From assembly GCA_023413895.1 (NCBI GenBank), contig JAEZOU010000016.1, positions 10,046 through 74,045 of the forward strand: 64,000 nt of DNA. Reading direction: 5' to 3'. Source of the DNA: Bacteroidota bacterium. GTDB lineage: Bacteria > Bacteroidota > Bacteroidia > Bacteroidales > WCHB1-69. Position 1 is the first letter of the stretch; each line of letters begins with the position of its first letter. The notes beneath the pieces were generated by a model. That model had not been told where the DNA came from, searched no databases, and saw only the letters and a list, made by a program, of their open reading frames with translations. Positions 18,105 through 27,325 of this stretch are shown one piece after another. The position numbers and the translations under genes are program-made.

Positions 18105-18508
18105 ATCCGTAATCTCTCCCCATTATAATGAGTTTTATATTGCTTGAGTGGATAATGAGCATCTCCACTAACAACTCCGCCATTGATAATGTTAAATTTT
18201 GAATGACACCCCGTACACTCTAATAATAATCCTGACTCATCCATCCATAACCACGAATCTTGCTCCTGCCAATCTAATGAACAAGCACGATCGTAAGCAA
18301 CAAAGGTATATTCATTAATTCTATATATCACTATTCCATTTACACCTCCCGTAACATAAACATAGCCTCCATAATAGTTTAAATCAGCATATTCCATACT
18401 ATTAGGATAAACTACAAAATCAACATAGGTTTCGGGTATTGTGCTATGCTCAATTCTGCAACCCCATAAAAAAAGAGGTAACAAAGCTAATATCAAAAAC
18501 TTCTTCAT
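18095..18508 (-). CDS. Rieske-like lipoprotein lacking the iron-sulfur ligands
   Basis: This 137-residue protein has a lipoprotein signal (LPLFLWGC, Cys17). The rest looks like the Rieske-fold family common in Bacteroidetes, with GGYVYVTGGVNGIVIYRI, FVAYDRACSLDW and the C-terminal LKQYKT. The CxH ligand pair is absent (Cys76-Ser-Leu). The second site reads CTGCHSKFN (Cys98, Cys101, His102) rather than a normal CPCHGS, so a [2Fe-2S] cluster is unlikely. The CxxCH string looks like a c-type haem site but is more simply explained as the altered Rieske loop. The function is unknown. Confidence 0.6.
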   Translation of the reverse strand: MKKFLILALLPLFLWGCRIEHSTIPETYVDFVVYPNSMEYADLNYYGGYVYVTGGVNGIVIYRINEYTFVAYDRACSLDWQEQDSWLWMDESGLLLECTGCHSKFNIINGGVVSGDAHYPLKQYKTHYNGERLRIYN

Positions 18509-18686
18509 AACTATTGTAACGTAAAATTAGAGTAAAAAGTATAACTTGAAAAAAATTCAGTCTCATTTAGGAGTTAACATCTATTTTGAATTACTCATTC
18601 TCTTTTAAAATGTTTTATCATTACTAAAAAAATTAAATTCTTACTAGTAATGCTCCAAAATCGGTTAAAAATTCGAAAAAATGATG

Positions 18687-18694
18687 TACTTTTG
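18687..18694 (+). promoter_or_regulatory. -7 element of tRNA-Arg(CCG)
   Basis: TACTTTTG matches TAnnTTTG exactly and ends 13 bases before the mature tRNA. No convincing -33 box is visible. Confidence 0.6.
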
Positions 18695-18707
18695 CAGGTT
18701 GAAATTT

Positions 18708-18781
18708 GGTCCCGTAGTTCAGCTGAATAGAACGTCAGATTCCGGTTCTGAAGGTCGTGGGTTTGAATCCCGCCGGGATCA
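18708..18781 (+). tRNA. tRNA-Arg (anticodon CCG)
   Basis: The sequence folds into a full cloverleaf: acceptor GGTCCCG pairing with CGGGATC (one G-T pair), D stem GTTC/GAAC, anticodon stem TCAGA/TCTGA around loop TTCCGGT (anticodon CCG), and T stem GTGGG/CCCGC. The discriminator base is A, and CCA is not encoded. The cyclophilin gene starts 26 bases downstream without an obvious promoter, so both may share a transcript. Confidence 0.93.
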
Positions 18782-18807
18782 CAAAATGTAAAATTAAAAT
18801 TATGATT

Positions 18808-19563
18808 ATGAAGAAAATTGGTTACGTTATCACCTTAGTGACTATTGTGATTCTTTCTGGTTGCTGCACTTCTAAAACAGAAAAACCTGTTGATAATAAA
18901 GATGTTGTTATTCGAGAAACTCCTGAAAAAACAGAACCTACGACAAAAAAACAAAAAATTGAAGATATGACTAAAGTTTTAATCAAAACCTCATTAGGAG
19001 ATATTACCATCGCCCTTTACGATGCTACTCCAGAACACAAAAAGAATTTCTTAAAACTCGTTGACGAAAAATATTATGATAATGTACTTTTCCACCGCAT
19101 TATCCAAGGTTTTATGATTCAAACTGGCGACCCTAATTCCAAAACAGCTAAAGCAGGTCAACAATTGGGTAATGGCGGTCCTGGATACACCATTCCTGCA
19201 GAATTTGTACAAGGTTGTTACCATAAACGCGGTGCCGTAGCTGCAGCCAGAATGGGCGACAATGTAAATCCACAAAAAGCATCTTCTGGTTCTCAATTTT
19301 ATATTGTTGATGGTCAGAAGTTTACAGATATGGACTTAATGAATATTTCTCGTCAATATGGTATTCAATTTACAGACGAACAAAAAGAGATTTACAAAAC
19401 TCAAGGAGGTGCTCCTTTCCTTGATAATAACTATACCGTTTTTGGTGAAGTAGTTACGGGTATGGATGTTGTGGATAATATTGCCGCACAACAAAAAGAT
19501 AGATTTGACCGTCCTATAAACGATATTAAAATCATATCTGTAGAAGTAGTTGAAAACAAATAA
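18808..19563 (+). CDS. Cyclophilin-type peptidyl-prolyl isomerase, lipoprotein
   Basis: I chose the ATG at 18808 (MKKIGYVI), because longer versions run into the tRNA; an ATG at 18802 is also possible. The 251-residue protein has a lipoprotein signal ending in LSGC. After a charged linker, the cyclophilin domain spans about residues 52-250, with NVLFHRIIQGFMIQTGDP (containing the catalytic-type FHRI), GAVAAARMG, SSGSQFYIVDG and NYTVFGEVVTGMDVVD. It should fold proteins in the periplasm or at the outer membrane. pheS follows ten bases later, so the two may be co-transcribed. Confidence 0.9.
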   Translation: MKKIGYVITLVTIVILSGCCTSKTEKPVDNKDVVIRETPEKTEPTTKKQKIEDMTKVLIKTSLGDITIALYDATPEHKKNFLKLVDEKYYDNVLFHRIIQGFMIQTGDPNSKTAKAGQQLGNGGPGYTIPAEFVQGCYHKRGAVAAARMGDNVNPQKASSGSQFYIVDGQKFTDMDLMNISRQYGIQFTDEQKEIYKTQGGAPFLDNNYTVFGEVVTGMDVVDNIAAQQKDRFDRPINDIKIISVEVVENK

Positions 19564-19573
19564 TTGATTGAAA

Positions 19574-20596
19574 ATGAGCAAAATTGAAGATATTAAAAAT
19601 GAACTTAACCAATTTGTTGTTGAAAACCAAGAACAATTGGAACAGTTTCGTTTGCACTTTTTAAGTAAAAAAAGTGAACTTCAACAGTTACTAAGTGAAA
19701 TTAAAAATATTGCACCTGAATTGCGTAAAGATTTCGGACAGCAAGTAAATCTTTTAAAACAGGAGGCTCAAAATATTTTTGAAAGTCATAAAGAAAAGAT
19801 CGAAGAAGTTGCGCTTTCACAATGCGAAACTATGGACCTTACACGCCCCGTTGCAGCATTGCCCAAAGGTTCTATGCATCCCGTTTCCATTATGATGAAT
19901 AATGTTTGCGAAATCTTCGAGAAGATTGGATTTGTTTCCGTTAATGGTCCTGATATTGAGGATGATTGGCACGTTTTTTCTGCACTGAATTTCCCTCCTG
20001 AGCACCCTGCACGCGATATGCAAGATACATTCTTTTTCGAACTTCGTCCCGATATTCTACTCCGTACGCACACCTCTTCGTTACAAGTAAGAACAATGGA
20101 AACTACGCAACCTCCTATTCGCGTAATCTGTCCAGGTCGCGTATTCCGTAACGAAACGATTACTGCTCGCTCACATTGTATATTCCACCAAATAGAAGGT
20201 CTTTACATTGCTGAAGAAGTTTCTTTTGCAGAAATGAAACAAGTGTTACTACACTTTGCAAAAGAGATGTTCGGAGAAGATACAAAAATTCGCTTGCGCC
20301 CTTCATTCTTTCCATTTACAGAACCTTCTGCTGAAATGGATATCGAATGCAAAATCTGTGGCGGAAAGGGTTGTAATGTATGTAAACACTCCGGCTGGGT
20401 AGAGATTTTGGGCTGTGGTATGGTAGATCCAAATGTATTGGAAAGTTGTGGTATTGATAGCACAAAATACACAGGATACGCTTTTGGCTTAGGTATCGAA
20501 AGAATGACTATGCTAAAATATAAAACCAATGATATCCGCCTCTATTTTGAAAATGATGTGCGTTTCATTGAGCAGTTTGGACCTGCAACAAACTAA
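19574..20596 (+). CDS. pheS: Phenylalanyl-tRNA synthetase alpha subunit
   Basis: The ATG at 19574 gives 340 residues. The N-terminal coiled coil (about 1-85) is followed by the class II core: GSMHPVSIMMNNVCEIF, the motif 2 stretch RVFRNETITARSH, FHQIEGLYI, and motif 3 GLGIERMTMLKY near the end. PheS charges tRNA-Phe together with PheT, which is not adjacent, as is common in Bacteroidetes. Its stop shares a four-base CTAA overlap with the opposite-strand lptC stop. Confidence 0.95.
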   Translation: MSKIEDIKNELNQFVVENQEQLEQFRLHFLSKKSELQQLLSEIKNIAPELRKDFGQQVNLLKQEAQNIFESHKEKIEEVALSQCETMDLTRPVAALPKGSMHPVSIMMNNVCEIFEKIGFVSVNGPDIEDDWHVFSALNFPPEHPARDMQDTFFFELRPDILLRTHTSSLQVRTMETTQPPIRVICPGRVFRNETITARSHCIFHQIEGLYIAEEVSFAEMKQVLLHFAKEMFGEDTKIRLRPSFFPFTEPSAEMDIECKICGGKGCNVCKHSGWVEILGCGMVDPNVLESCGIDSTKYTGYAFGLGIERMTMLKYKTNDIRLYFENDVRFIEQFGPATN

Positions 20597-21144
20597 AATT
20601 CATTTGCTAACATTTCGCCACGAGGATTTCTAATCGAATATTTAGTAAATCTCTCGTCCGCTTCAAAGCCGTCGCCACGATTCGTCGTTCCGTCGGCTTT
20701 TATTTGTACAACTTCTACATTGGAGTAGATAATCTTATTACGTTTATCCCAAATTATTTGTTCAGTTCGTATTGATTCCTTTTTCTGAAGATCTGTGATA
20801 ACAACATTTTTAGAAGCCTCCATACGCTGAATTCTATCCTCACTTATAGCATAATCTGCTGTCAGAACAGAATGTTTTTCCCCATTGCTATAGGAAGTCA
20901 CAATAATTCCTTCTGGAAAATCCATATAGGAGTTTGCCCCTTCATACTTATTCATCACAGGTGCAAAAATTTTAAAGTTAACCTCTCCTGAATCACTTAC
21001 TACAATTTCAATATCTTGTGCCGATTCATCAGGATATTTCCCATCAAAACAAACTGGCGTAAGAAACTCTGATTTCGAGTTACAAGAGAAACAAAACGCC
21101 ACCCCACAAAGAAAAGGGATGGCGTTTTTGATAATTCTTATCAT
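20593..21144 (-). CDS. lptC: LPS export protein LptC
   Basis: I placed the start at 21144 (MIRIIKNAIPFL), because a longer frame would overlap the upstream TPR gene. The product is 183 residues with an N-terminal hydrophobic segment ending in a Cys-containing FCFSC. The remainder has the LptC beta-jellyroll pattern, with YMDFPEGIIVTSYSNGEKHSVLTADYA, then NVVITDLQKKESIRTEQIIWD and YSNVEVVQIKADGTTNRGDGF. LptC passes lipopolysaccharide from the LptBFG exporter to the LptA-like bridge. It is the last gene of a five-gene operon beginning with the ClC transporter. A lipoprotein anchor is possible but unusual. Confidence 0.88.
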   Translation of the reverse strand: MIRIIKNAIPFLCGVAFCFSCNSKSEFLTPVCFDGKYPDESAQDIEIVVSDSGEVNFKIFAPVMNKYEGANSYMDFPEGIIVTSYSNGEKHSVLTADYAISEDRIQRMEASKNVVITDLQKKESIRTEQIIWDKRNKIIYSNVEVVQIKADGTTNRGDGFEADERFTKYSIRNPRGEMLANEF

Positions 21145-21166
21145 AATACTAAAATATGATATATCA

Positions 21167-22615
21167 CTAACGAACAGTTGTTGTTTCATTAATCCAACAA
21201 CCTACGCGATAAGAGCTGCCATTTTGCAAACCTCTGACAAATTTATCTTGATCGCTTGGGAAAGCAAGTTTAGATCTTTTTTCTCTGATAGTTTGTTCCA
21301 AAGATGGATCTACTGCCAAAGCTCTGCTATATTTATCTGCTGCTGCCCAGTTGTTGGCATTTGGAAGAGAACCTTCACCAGAACATCTTCTACCAGAATA
21401 GTGATAAAGATCACCAATCAACATATAAGCTTTACCCATATTAGGTTTCAATCTAATAGCTTCTAAAGCAGCTGCACGAGATTCTGAATAATTTTCTTTT
21501 GCTTGCAATGTTGTTGCTAAGAAGAAATATGCGTTTGCTTTCTTTTCATTAGTTTCAAACATAGAAATTGCTTCTTTGAAATAAGCTACTGCTGCATCAT
21601 AGTCAGCTCTTCCTAACGAACGTAAACCCATTTGGTATGCTGAATTTGCACTTGGTTCAGCTTTGTGAACAATCTCCAATGCTTCTACGAAAATATCTGA
21701 TTTACTACAATCTGATTTTTGCATAGTGTGAATGATTTTCTTCAAAACTGTCAAATTCTCACGATTTTCAGCCAATTTTTTACCATAAATTTGGTCTAAA
21801 ACATGACAAGGTGCATACGGAGTAAATTTACTTTCAATATTGCCCAAAGTTTTAGCATAGTTGCTGATATATTTATTAACTTTAGCTGTATCTTTTCCAA
21901 TCTTTCCTGTTTGTACTTTATAAGCATTAGAATCAATTGTCCCTGCAGCTAAACTTGAATCCAAAGCATATAAACTTGGCATTATCTTATCCAATTGCTT
22001 GTTATAGTTATCGATAGCTTGTTCAAGATAGGTAGTTGCTCTTTCATACGCATCAATAACGTAGGTTGTATCTTTTTTCGCCTTGGTCATACCTTGAGAT
22101 ACACTGAAGAACACATTAAAGATGATAGGTTGTGTTTCCTCTTTTGAACTTTCGATAGCTTCAATAAAGAGTGGATAAGCCGTTTCAAACTCTTTCTGTC
22201 TGAAACGCGTCATATTGTAAGCAATCCAACCTTTATCCTCACCTGCAGAATATTTATCAGGGAAATAGGTACTTCTTACAGTATAAACCCAAATTAAAGA
22301 ATCGACTAAAACTTCTGCTCTTGCCGTATCTCCAGCTGCTTTTGATTGCTTAATTAATGCTTCAAAAATGTTTTGAATGGATGAATTGGTATAGATACCA
22401 TTCCATGAACAAGGACATTGTGTAATTACATTACGCCAATGTTCGTATGCTTTAGCATAATCTTTTTGTTTGGTAAATTGACGGAAGAGTGTTATTTGCT
22501 CAAGGCATTGCAATGAGTCATCTTCTGTAGCTCCATAACCATTACAAATAGTATTTTGAGAAAATGCGCCGAAACTCAACGCAAAGAAAGTAAATAATAA
22601 TACGATTTTTTTCAT
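21167..22615 (-). CDS. Secreted TPR-repeat protein
   Basis: The 482-residue protein has a signal peptide (MKKIVLLFTFFALSFGAFSQ). The N-terminal half is Cys-containing and helical (CPCSWNGIYTNSS near residue 70). The C-terminal part (about 325-450) carries TPR-type repeats, for example RADYDAAVAYFKEAISMFETN and SESRAAALEAIRLKPNMGKA. It stands between the outer-membrane barrel gene and lptC, a neighbourhood kept in several Bacteroidales. A role in envelope protein or LPS assembly fits, but the exact function is unknown. Confidence 0.75.
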   Translation of the reverse strand: MKKIVLLFTFFALSFGAFSQNTICNGYGATEDDSLQCLEQITLFRQFTKQKDYAKAYEHWRNVITQCPCSWNGIYTNSSIQNIFEALIKQSKAAGDTARAEVLVDSLIWVYTVRSTYFPDKYSAGEDKGWIAYNMTRFRQKEFETAYPLFIEAIESSKEETQPIIFNVFFSVSQGMTKAKKDTTYVIDAYERATTYLEQAIDNYNKQLDKIMPSLYALDSSLAAGTIDSNAYKVQTGKIGKDTAKVNKYISNYAKTLGNIESKFTPYAPCHVLDQIYGKKLAENRENLTVLKKIIHTMQKSDCSKSDIFVEALEIVHKAEPSANSAYQMGLRSLGRADYDAAVAYFKEAISMFETNEKKANAYFFLATTLQAKENYSESRAAALEAIRLKPNMGKAYMLIGDLYHYSGRRCSGEGSLPNANNWAAADKYSRALAVDPSLEQTIREKRSKLAFPSDQDKFVRGLQNGSSYRVGCWINETTTVR

Positions 22616-22670
22616 CTGAATAAATTATTTTGATTATTGATTATCTTTGACTATAAGGCATCTTTAATGT

Positions 22671-23966
22671 TTAATCTAATTTTACTCGTTGGTACCATTT
22701 TTCGTAAAGAGTAAAACTAAACGAGAAACGATAATAATTTTGCTGTATTAACTGCTCTTTGGTGGTTCCTGTATGGATATATTCAAACATCACATTGAAA
22801 GAGGAGTTAAAGTTGAAAGTTCTGATAGGGAATCCTATTCCACAAGCAACAGAAAATTCCTGAATCGGTTGATTTCTAATATTTAAATATCCTGTTGAAT
22901 ATCGAACTCCTGCTCTGAAATTAATCCGCTTCATATATTTGGGCGATGTTGGATTAGGAATATATTGAAGACCTACCGCCGAAATAACAGCGTCTTTAAA
23001 CATATCAGAATCAGTGTTATTCATTGAAAAACGCGTCCAATTTTCCCACGTTACATCAGCTCCCACTTTCAAAATATCTTTATAACTATAAGTGATTCCT
23101 CCGCCAATGGTTTGTGGAAGTTTTGCTGTACCCCGAATAGCATCATCATCGAAACGACAAACAACTGTATCAACTGCAGTTGAAGCGCTAAAACCGCTAC
23201 CTGTAAAGGTATTTATAAGTAAGTTCTCACGCGTCCAAACGTACGCTGAATTTTCATAAACTAAACCAAAACCTAAGGTATGTTTCTCTTGAATTTTGGT
23301 TACATATTGAACTCCACCTGTTAAATAGATTCCATCCACATAATTAATATTTGCTACGCGAGAGTTTAGAAAATTCTGACCTGAAAAATAGGCATAATTT
23401 AACGTATTTAAATTACCAAAGAGGTAGGAGATGTTTAATCCAATAGATAAGCCTTTACAAATTTTAAAAGCATTACCCCAATAGAATTGAACAAGACCTC
23501 CCGTACCTGAATAGTCATACCTCACTTCGCCAATATTTTCGATATTTCTTGTTGTGGATATATCGTAACCTAAATCGCTGAAAGGAAGGACTCCAACACT
23601 GGTCCGCCAATGACGAGTTATTGGTAAACCTATAGCCAAATAATCGGCACGCGCAAAAGAGCCTTTTTGTCTCAACTCATCTGTTTCCAAGTGAGTAGAG
23701 TAGATACTCATGCTAGCATCTGCAACAAAAGACAATGAATCAAAAGCTGCGTAGGAAGCAGGATTTTTAAAGTTGACAAAATATGGACTTTGTATTGCAT
23801 ACGCAACTCCACCCATAGAATTTAGCATACCATTTGTACGATTTGTTGGCACACCAATTCCAAAATTCGAATAGGGAGATTGAATCTCATTTTGCGCTGA
23901 TAGAGTAACGCAAAACAACATCAGAATTGCAATCCACAAAGTCGTGATATTTACTTTATTATCCAT
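22671..23966 (-). CDS. Outer-membrane beta-barrel protein (FadL/OmpP1-like)
   Basis: The 431-residue protein has a signal peptide and an N-terminal segment PYSNFGIGVPTNRTNGMLNS like FadL/OmpP1-type barrels of Bacteroidetes. Alternating amphipathic strands with aromatic residues continue to the C-terminus, and it ends in a YEKWYQRVKLD strand. It probably forms an outer-membrane pore for hydrophobic or unknown solutes. The start overlaps the coaX end by eight bases, so expression is coupled. Substrate and family subgroup are uncertain. Confidence 0.75.
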   Translation of the reverse strand: MDNKVNITTLWIAILMLFCVTLSAQNEIQSPYSNFGIGVPTNRTNGMLNSMGGVAYAIQSPYFVNFKNPASYAAFDSLSFVADASMSIYSTHLETDELRQKGSFARADYLAIGLPITRHWRTSVGVLPFSDLGYDISTTRNIENIGEVRYDYSGTGGLVQFYWGNAFKICKGLSIGLNISYLFGNLNTLNYAYFSGQNFLNSRVANINYVDGIYLTGGVQYVTKIQEKHTLGFGLVYENSAYVWTRENLLINTFTGSGFSASTAVDTVVCRFDDDAIRGTAKLPQTIGGGITYSYKDILKVGADVTWENWTRFSMNNTDSDMFKDAVISAVGLQYIPNPTSPKYMKRINFRAGVRYSTGYLNIRNQPIQEFSVACGIGFPIRTFNFNSSFNVMFEYIHTGTTKEQLIQQNYYRFSFSFTLYEKWYQRVKLD

Positions 23967-24681
23967 TAATTTCTAAAATTTTATTCAGGCCCCAAAGGAC
24001 TAAATTTGGGGCTGCAAATATCGTATTTTTTATTGACTTCTGCAAGTGCTCCAAATCGCCTCCTGTCAGTATAGTTTTCAACCCATTATAACGATTTTTG
24101 TATGAATTTATTATTCCCTCTATTTCATATATAACTCCCTTAATTACACCTATTTGTATTGAAGATTGTGTGTTTCTTCCTATAAAATCTTCCAATTCTG
24201 AGAACGATTCTTGGGGTAAGCGTTGGGTAAAATGATGAAGTGCCCGAAAACGCATAGAAAGGCCTGGCGAGATAGAACCACCTTTATAAATACCATCAGC
24301 AGACACAAAATCTGCAACCAAACAAGTTCCTGCTTGTATTGATAACACATTCTCATTGGGAAATAGCGTTGCCGCACCAACCGCATTTGCAATTCTATCT
24401 AAGCCTAATGTTGAGGGTGTTTCGTAATCAATCTTTATCGGAAGATTACTTTTCACAGAAAATGCAACACAATGGCTATGCTTCGCAAGGTAATCTTCCA
24501 CTTGTGCATCGCACGAAGCAACAGAAGATATTATTGATTTCTCAACCTTATGTTGAGAAAAAATTTGCTCTAAAATTTTCACATCAATTTTGGGAAAACT
24601 ATAAACGATAGGAACCGAACAACCCTCTGAGAAAAGAGCAATTTTTTGCAAAGTATTCCCAATATCTATTACCAAATTCAT
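23959..24681 (-). CDS. coaX: Type III pantothenate kinase CoaX
   Basis: The 240-residue protein has the CoaX landmarks: an N-terminal ATP loop MNLVIDIGNTLQKIALF, PSTLGLDRIANAVGA with the catalytic-type Asp near residue 100, and AGTCLVADFVSADGIYKGGSI. It catalyses the first step of coenzyme A synthesis and typically needs a monovalent cation. One base separates its start from the clc stop, and it overlaps the next barrel gene by eight bases. Confidence 0.92.
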   Translation of the reverse strand: MNLVIDIGNTLQKIALFSEGCSVPIVYSFPKIDVKILEQIFSQHKVEKSIISSVASCDAQVEDYLAKHSHCVAFSVKSNLPIKIDYETPSTLGLDRIANAVGAATLFPNENVLSIQAGTCLVADFVSADGIYKGGSISPGLSMRFRALHHFTQRLPQESFSELEDFIGRNTQSSIQIGVIKGVIYEIEGIINSYKNRYNGLKTILTGGDLEHLQKSIKNTIFAAPNLVLWGLNKILEING

Positions 24682-24682
24682 A

Positions 24683-26470
24683 TTAATCTTCAGATTCTTC
24701 TGCCACTACCTCTTTGTATGCTGTAAGAACTTTCGCTTTTGAGAGAAAACCCAAATAGTGATGGTCTTTTGTAATAACGGGCAAATTAAAATTTCCTGAT
24801 TCCTTAAATTTCTGGATCACCTCTTCTCCCGAATCTGTATCATAAACAAAAATAAAAGTATCAGGGGTAATCATTAGATTTCGCACAAAAGTTGTATCAT
24901 AAAGTTCTTGTTTAAAAATCATCTCCCGATGATCATCCATAATCAGCAGACCAGCAAACAACTGATTATCATCTAGAACCACAAAAATATTACGTTTCGA
25001 CTTAGCAATTACTTGTGTATATTCACGAAGAGTAGCAGAGATATTGATAGTAAGGATATTATTATCAACTAGATTTTTCCAATCAAGTTGTTTCATAGCA
25101 AATTTATCTTTATTATGGGTTTTTAGGACTCCTTTTTCTGCCAAATTACGACTATAAATAGAGTGCTTTTCGATAGGTTTTACAGCTAAATAGGAGAACG
25201 CTGCTGTCATCATCAGAGGTATAAGAAGAGAATAACCACTTGAAAGTTCTGCGATTAGGAAGATGGCTGTAACTGGAGCGTGCATTACCCCCCCCATCAC
25301 ACCTGCCATACCTGCCAACATAAAATTAACAGGAACAACAGAAAAACCAATAATATTGTTACAGATGATGGCCATAAAAAGCCCAGTAAATGCACCTACA
25401 AAAAGTGAAGGAGCAAAAACTCCGCCAATTCCGCCGGCAGAGGTGGTGATTCCTGTAGCAAAAACCTTCAAAAGGATAATCAACAATAATATGACAATCA
25501 TAGATAGGTCATTGTGTTGAAAACTGGCCAAAGGTGAATTTCTATATACCACATCAAAGTTATTTTGCATCAGTAGAGAAAGATTTTCGTAACCCTCGCC
25601 ATAGAAAACAGGGAAAAGAAAAATCAATATACCCAAACAAACTCCGCCGACAATACCTCGTAAATAGATTTTTTTGATCTTTGAAAAAATTCGTTCTACC
25701 AAACGTAAAACTCTAAAGAAATAGATAGAAACTATACCACATAGAAGTCCCAAAACAATATAAAGAGGAATATTTTTCATTCCATATTCGATATTTGGAA
25801 TAGAAAACATCACATCTTTCCCTAAAAACAAAAGGGATAATACAGTTCCTGTACCTGCAGAAATAAGCAGAGGAACAACTGCCGTAGCAGTAAAATCGAT
25901 CATTAGCACCTCTATGGCAAAAATAATTGCAGCTACGGGAGCTTTAAAAACAGCTGCAATTGTTGCCGTTGAACCGCATGCTAAAAGCAAAGTTGTTTGC
26001 TTGCTATTAAGTTTAAAAAGCTGCGCCAAATTGGACCCTATACCTGATCCTGTTAGTACCATCGGTGCTTCCAAACCCACAGAACCGCCAAAGCCAACCG
26101 TAAGTGAACTTGCCACAATAGAGGAATATATATTGTGACGACGAAGCTTTCCCTTACTTTTACCAATTGCCTTCATAGCTATGCTAACCCCATGACTGAT
26201 TTTATCCTTTACAACCTTTTGAAGGAAAAGAATTGTCAGAAGAATTCCTACCAAGGGAAAAGCTAAATAGATATATTTGTGCATAGGTCCAGGACAAGTT
26301 CTATCTAACATAGAAATTGTAAAGTGGATGATGTTTTTTATCACAATAGCTGCGGTTGCACCAAAAATGCCCGTAAATACACTTAAAACAATAAGAGTAT
26401 TATTGCCGCCCAGTTTATCTAAAAGATATTCTCTTGTTTTATCTATATATCGTTCAAATTTCTCTTTCAA
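24683..26470 (-). CDS. ClC-family chloride channel/antiporter with CBS domains
   Basis: The 595-residue protein has about ten membrane helices (residues 20-440) and two CBS-type domains at the C-terminus (about 465-590). ClC signatures are visible: GFGGSVGLEAPMV, with a Glu at the gating position of the GxEGP motif, and GGIGGVFAPSLFVGA. It may be a Cl-/H+ antiporter or channel. The only start before an in-frame stop is a TTG at 26470, about 15 bases downstream of the predicted transcription start of a well-matched promoter. It heads the operon clc-coaX-omp-tpr-lptC. Confidence 0.88.
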   Translation of the reverse strand: MKEKFERYIDKTREYLLDKLGGNNTLIVLSVFTGIFGATAAIVIKNIIHFTISMLDRTCPGPMHKYIYLAFPLVGILLTILFLQKVVKDKISHGVSIAMKAIGKSKGKLRRHNIYSSIVASSLTVGFGGSVGLEAPMVLTGSGIGSNLAQLFKLNSKQTTLLLACGSTATIAAVFKAPVAAIIFAIEVLMIDFTATAVVPLLISAGTGTVLSLLFLGKDVMFSIPNIEYGMKNIPLYIVLGLLCGIVSIYFFRVLRLVERIFSKIKKIYLRGIVGGVCLGILIFLFPVFYGEGYENLSLLMQNNFDVVYRNSPLASFQHNDLSMIVILLLIILLKVFATGITTSAGGIGGVFAPSLFVGAFTGLFMAIICNNIIGFSVVPVNFMLAGMAGVMGGVMHAPVTAIFLIAELSSGYSLLIPLMMTAAFSYLAVKPIEKHSIYSRNLAEKGVLKTHNKDKFAMKQLDWKNLVDNNILTINISATLREYTQVIAKSKRNIFVVLDDNQLFAGLLIMDDHREMIFKQELYDTTFVRNLMITPDTFIFVYDTDSGEEVIQKFKESGNFNLPVITKDHHYLGFLSKAKVLTAYKEVVAEESED

Positions 26471-26491
26471 AACATATCAATATTGGTTTTG

Positions 26492-26522
26492 CAAAACTAA
26501 AAAAAAAATCCATAATAGCAAA
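26492..26522 (-). promoter_or_regulatory. Full Bacteroidetes promoter of the clc-lptC operon
   Basis: On the minus strand the -7 element is TAGTTTTG (26499-26492) and the -33 box is TTTG (26522-26519), with a 19-base spacer. This matches the consensus TTTG-N19-21-TAnnTTTG in both parts. Confidence 0.75.
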
Positions 26523-26686
26523 TATTTTTGCGATTTTCTTCCTAAAAAAACAACTAAGAAGCAGAATTTGATATTAAAAACATTTATTTTATCATAAAAA
26601 CATGATTTTATAAATCTAAAAATCAATTAGTTGTGCTATTTTTTCAAAAAAATGATTTCGAGTAGTGTTTTTTTGAAAAAAAGTTG

Positions 26687-26694
26687 TATTTTTG
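26687..26694 (+). promoter_or_regulatory. -7 element of the tRNA-Phe/tRNA-Arg unit
   Basis: TATTTTTG matches TAnnTTTG and ends 18 bases before tRNA-Phe. Confidence 0.6.
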
Positions 26695-26712
26695 CAGTCA
26701 TCAAAAAACAAC

Positions 26713-26785
<73 letters not shown>

Positions 26786-26793
26786 CAACTGAT

Positions 26794-26867
26794 GGCCCAT
26801 TAGCTCAACTGAATAGAGCATTTGACTACGGATCAAAAGGTTGTAGGTTTGAATCCTGCATGGGTCA
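26794..26867 (+). tRNA. tRNA-Arg (anticodon ACG)
   Basis: Acceptor GGCCCAT pairs with ATGGGTC. The D stem is GCTC/GAGC, the anticodon stem TTTGA/TCAAA encloses loop CTACGGA (anticodon ACG), and the T stem is GTAGG/CCTGC. It follows tRNA-Phe after eight bases. Its A34 is the classic target of the TadA deaminase, whose gene is at 51808-52251. Confidence 0.95.
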
Positions 26868-26888
26868 CAAAAATGGGTCGAAAAAAAA

Positions 26889-26913
26889 GGGAGCAATTTT
26901 TGTTCCCTTTTTT
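26889..26913 (+). terminator. Rho-independent terminator of the tRNA-Phe/Arg unit
   Basis: GGGAGCAA (26889-26896) pairs with TTGTTCCC (26900-26907) across a three-base loop, preceded by eight A and followed by six T. The A and T tracts can extend the stem. Confidence 0.85.
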
Positions 26914-27246
26914 CATTTTCAAAATCAACCTTTTCTTCAAAACAATTCTTCCTAACATTTGTTTGCAATGGCTGATAGAAAATAGTCTCACAAAAGTGAT
27001 AACAACTACACAAATTACGGAGAAAACCGCAAAATTATTTCAAACCGATATTGATTTAAGTAAAAATTTGTAGCTTCAACTAGCCACCTTGATACTCAAA
27101 TTGAAAACTATTTGGATAAACCTCTAATCACCATTCCTTTAAAATATTCTATTACAGACTCTTAGGGACAAAAATAAGATAATATATTTTCTGACTCTTT
27201 TTTTTAAATTTTTCCATCAGATCGTTTTTTACTATAAAAAAAATTG

Positions 27247-27254
27247 TATTTTTG
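27247..27254 (+). promoter_or_regulatory. -7 element of the large surface protein gene
   Basis: TATTTTTG matches TAnnTTTG and is 71 bases before the start codon, giving a leader of roughly 65 bases. No clear -33 TTTG is present. Confidence 0.5.
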
Positions 27255-27325
27255 CTGATTTAACTTATAATATAATTTATAATTGAAATAACTGAAATAA
27301 TTGAAAATATTAAAAAGACAAATTA

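Larger units (their letters stand above)
26868..27325. other. Intergenic region with terminator and promoter
   Basis: This 458-base gap holds the tRNA terminator (26889-26913) and the -7 element of the large surface protein (27247-27254). Between about 26940 and 27190 I see only short open stretches interrupted by stops, with no recognisable product. Confidence 0.5.

Noticed and set aside
18380..18440. Antisense reading of the Rieske-like gene and CxxCH as a c-type haem site
   Set aside because: The single CxxCH fits an altered Rieske loop; there is no other cytochrome feature.
26940..27190. Possible decayed coding sequence after the tRNAs
   Set aside because: Some stretches look protein-like (for example QITEKTAKLFQTDIDL), but they are broken by stops and I recognise no family.
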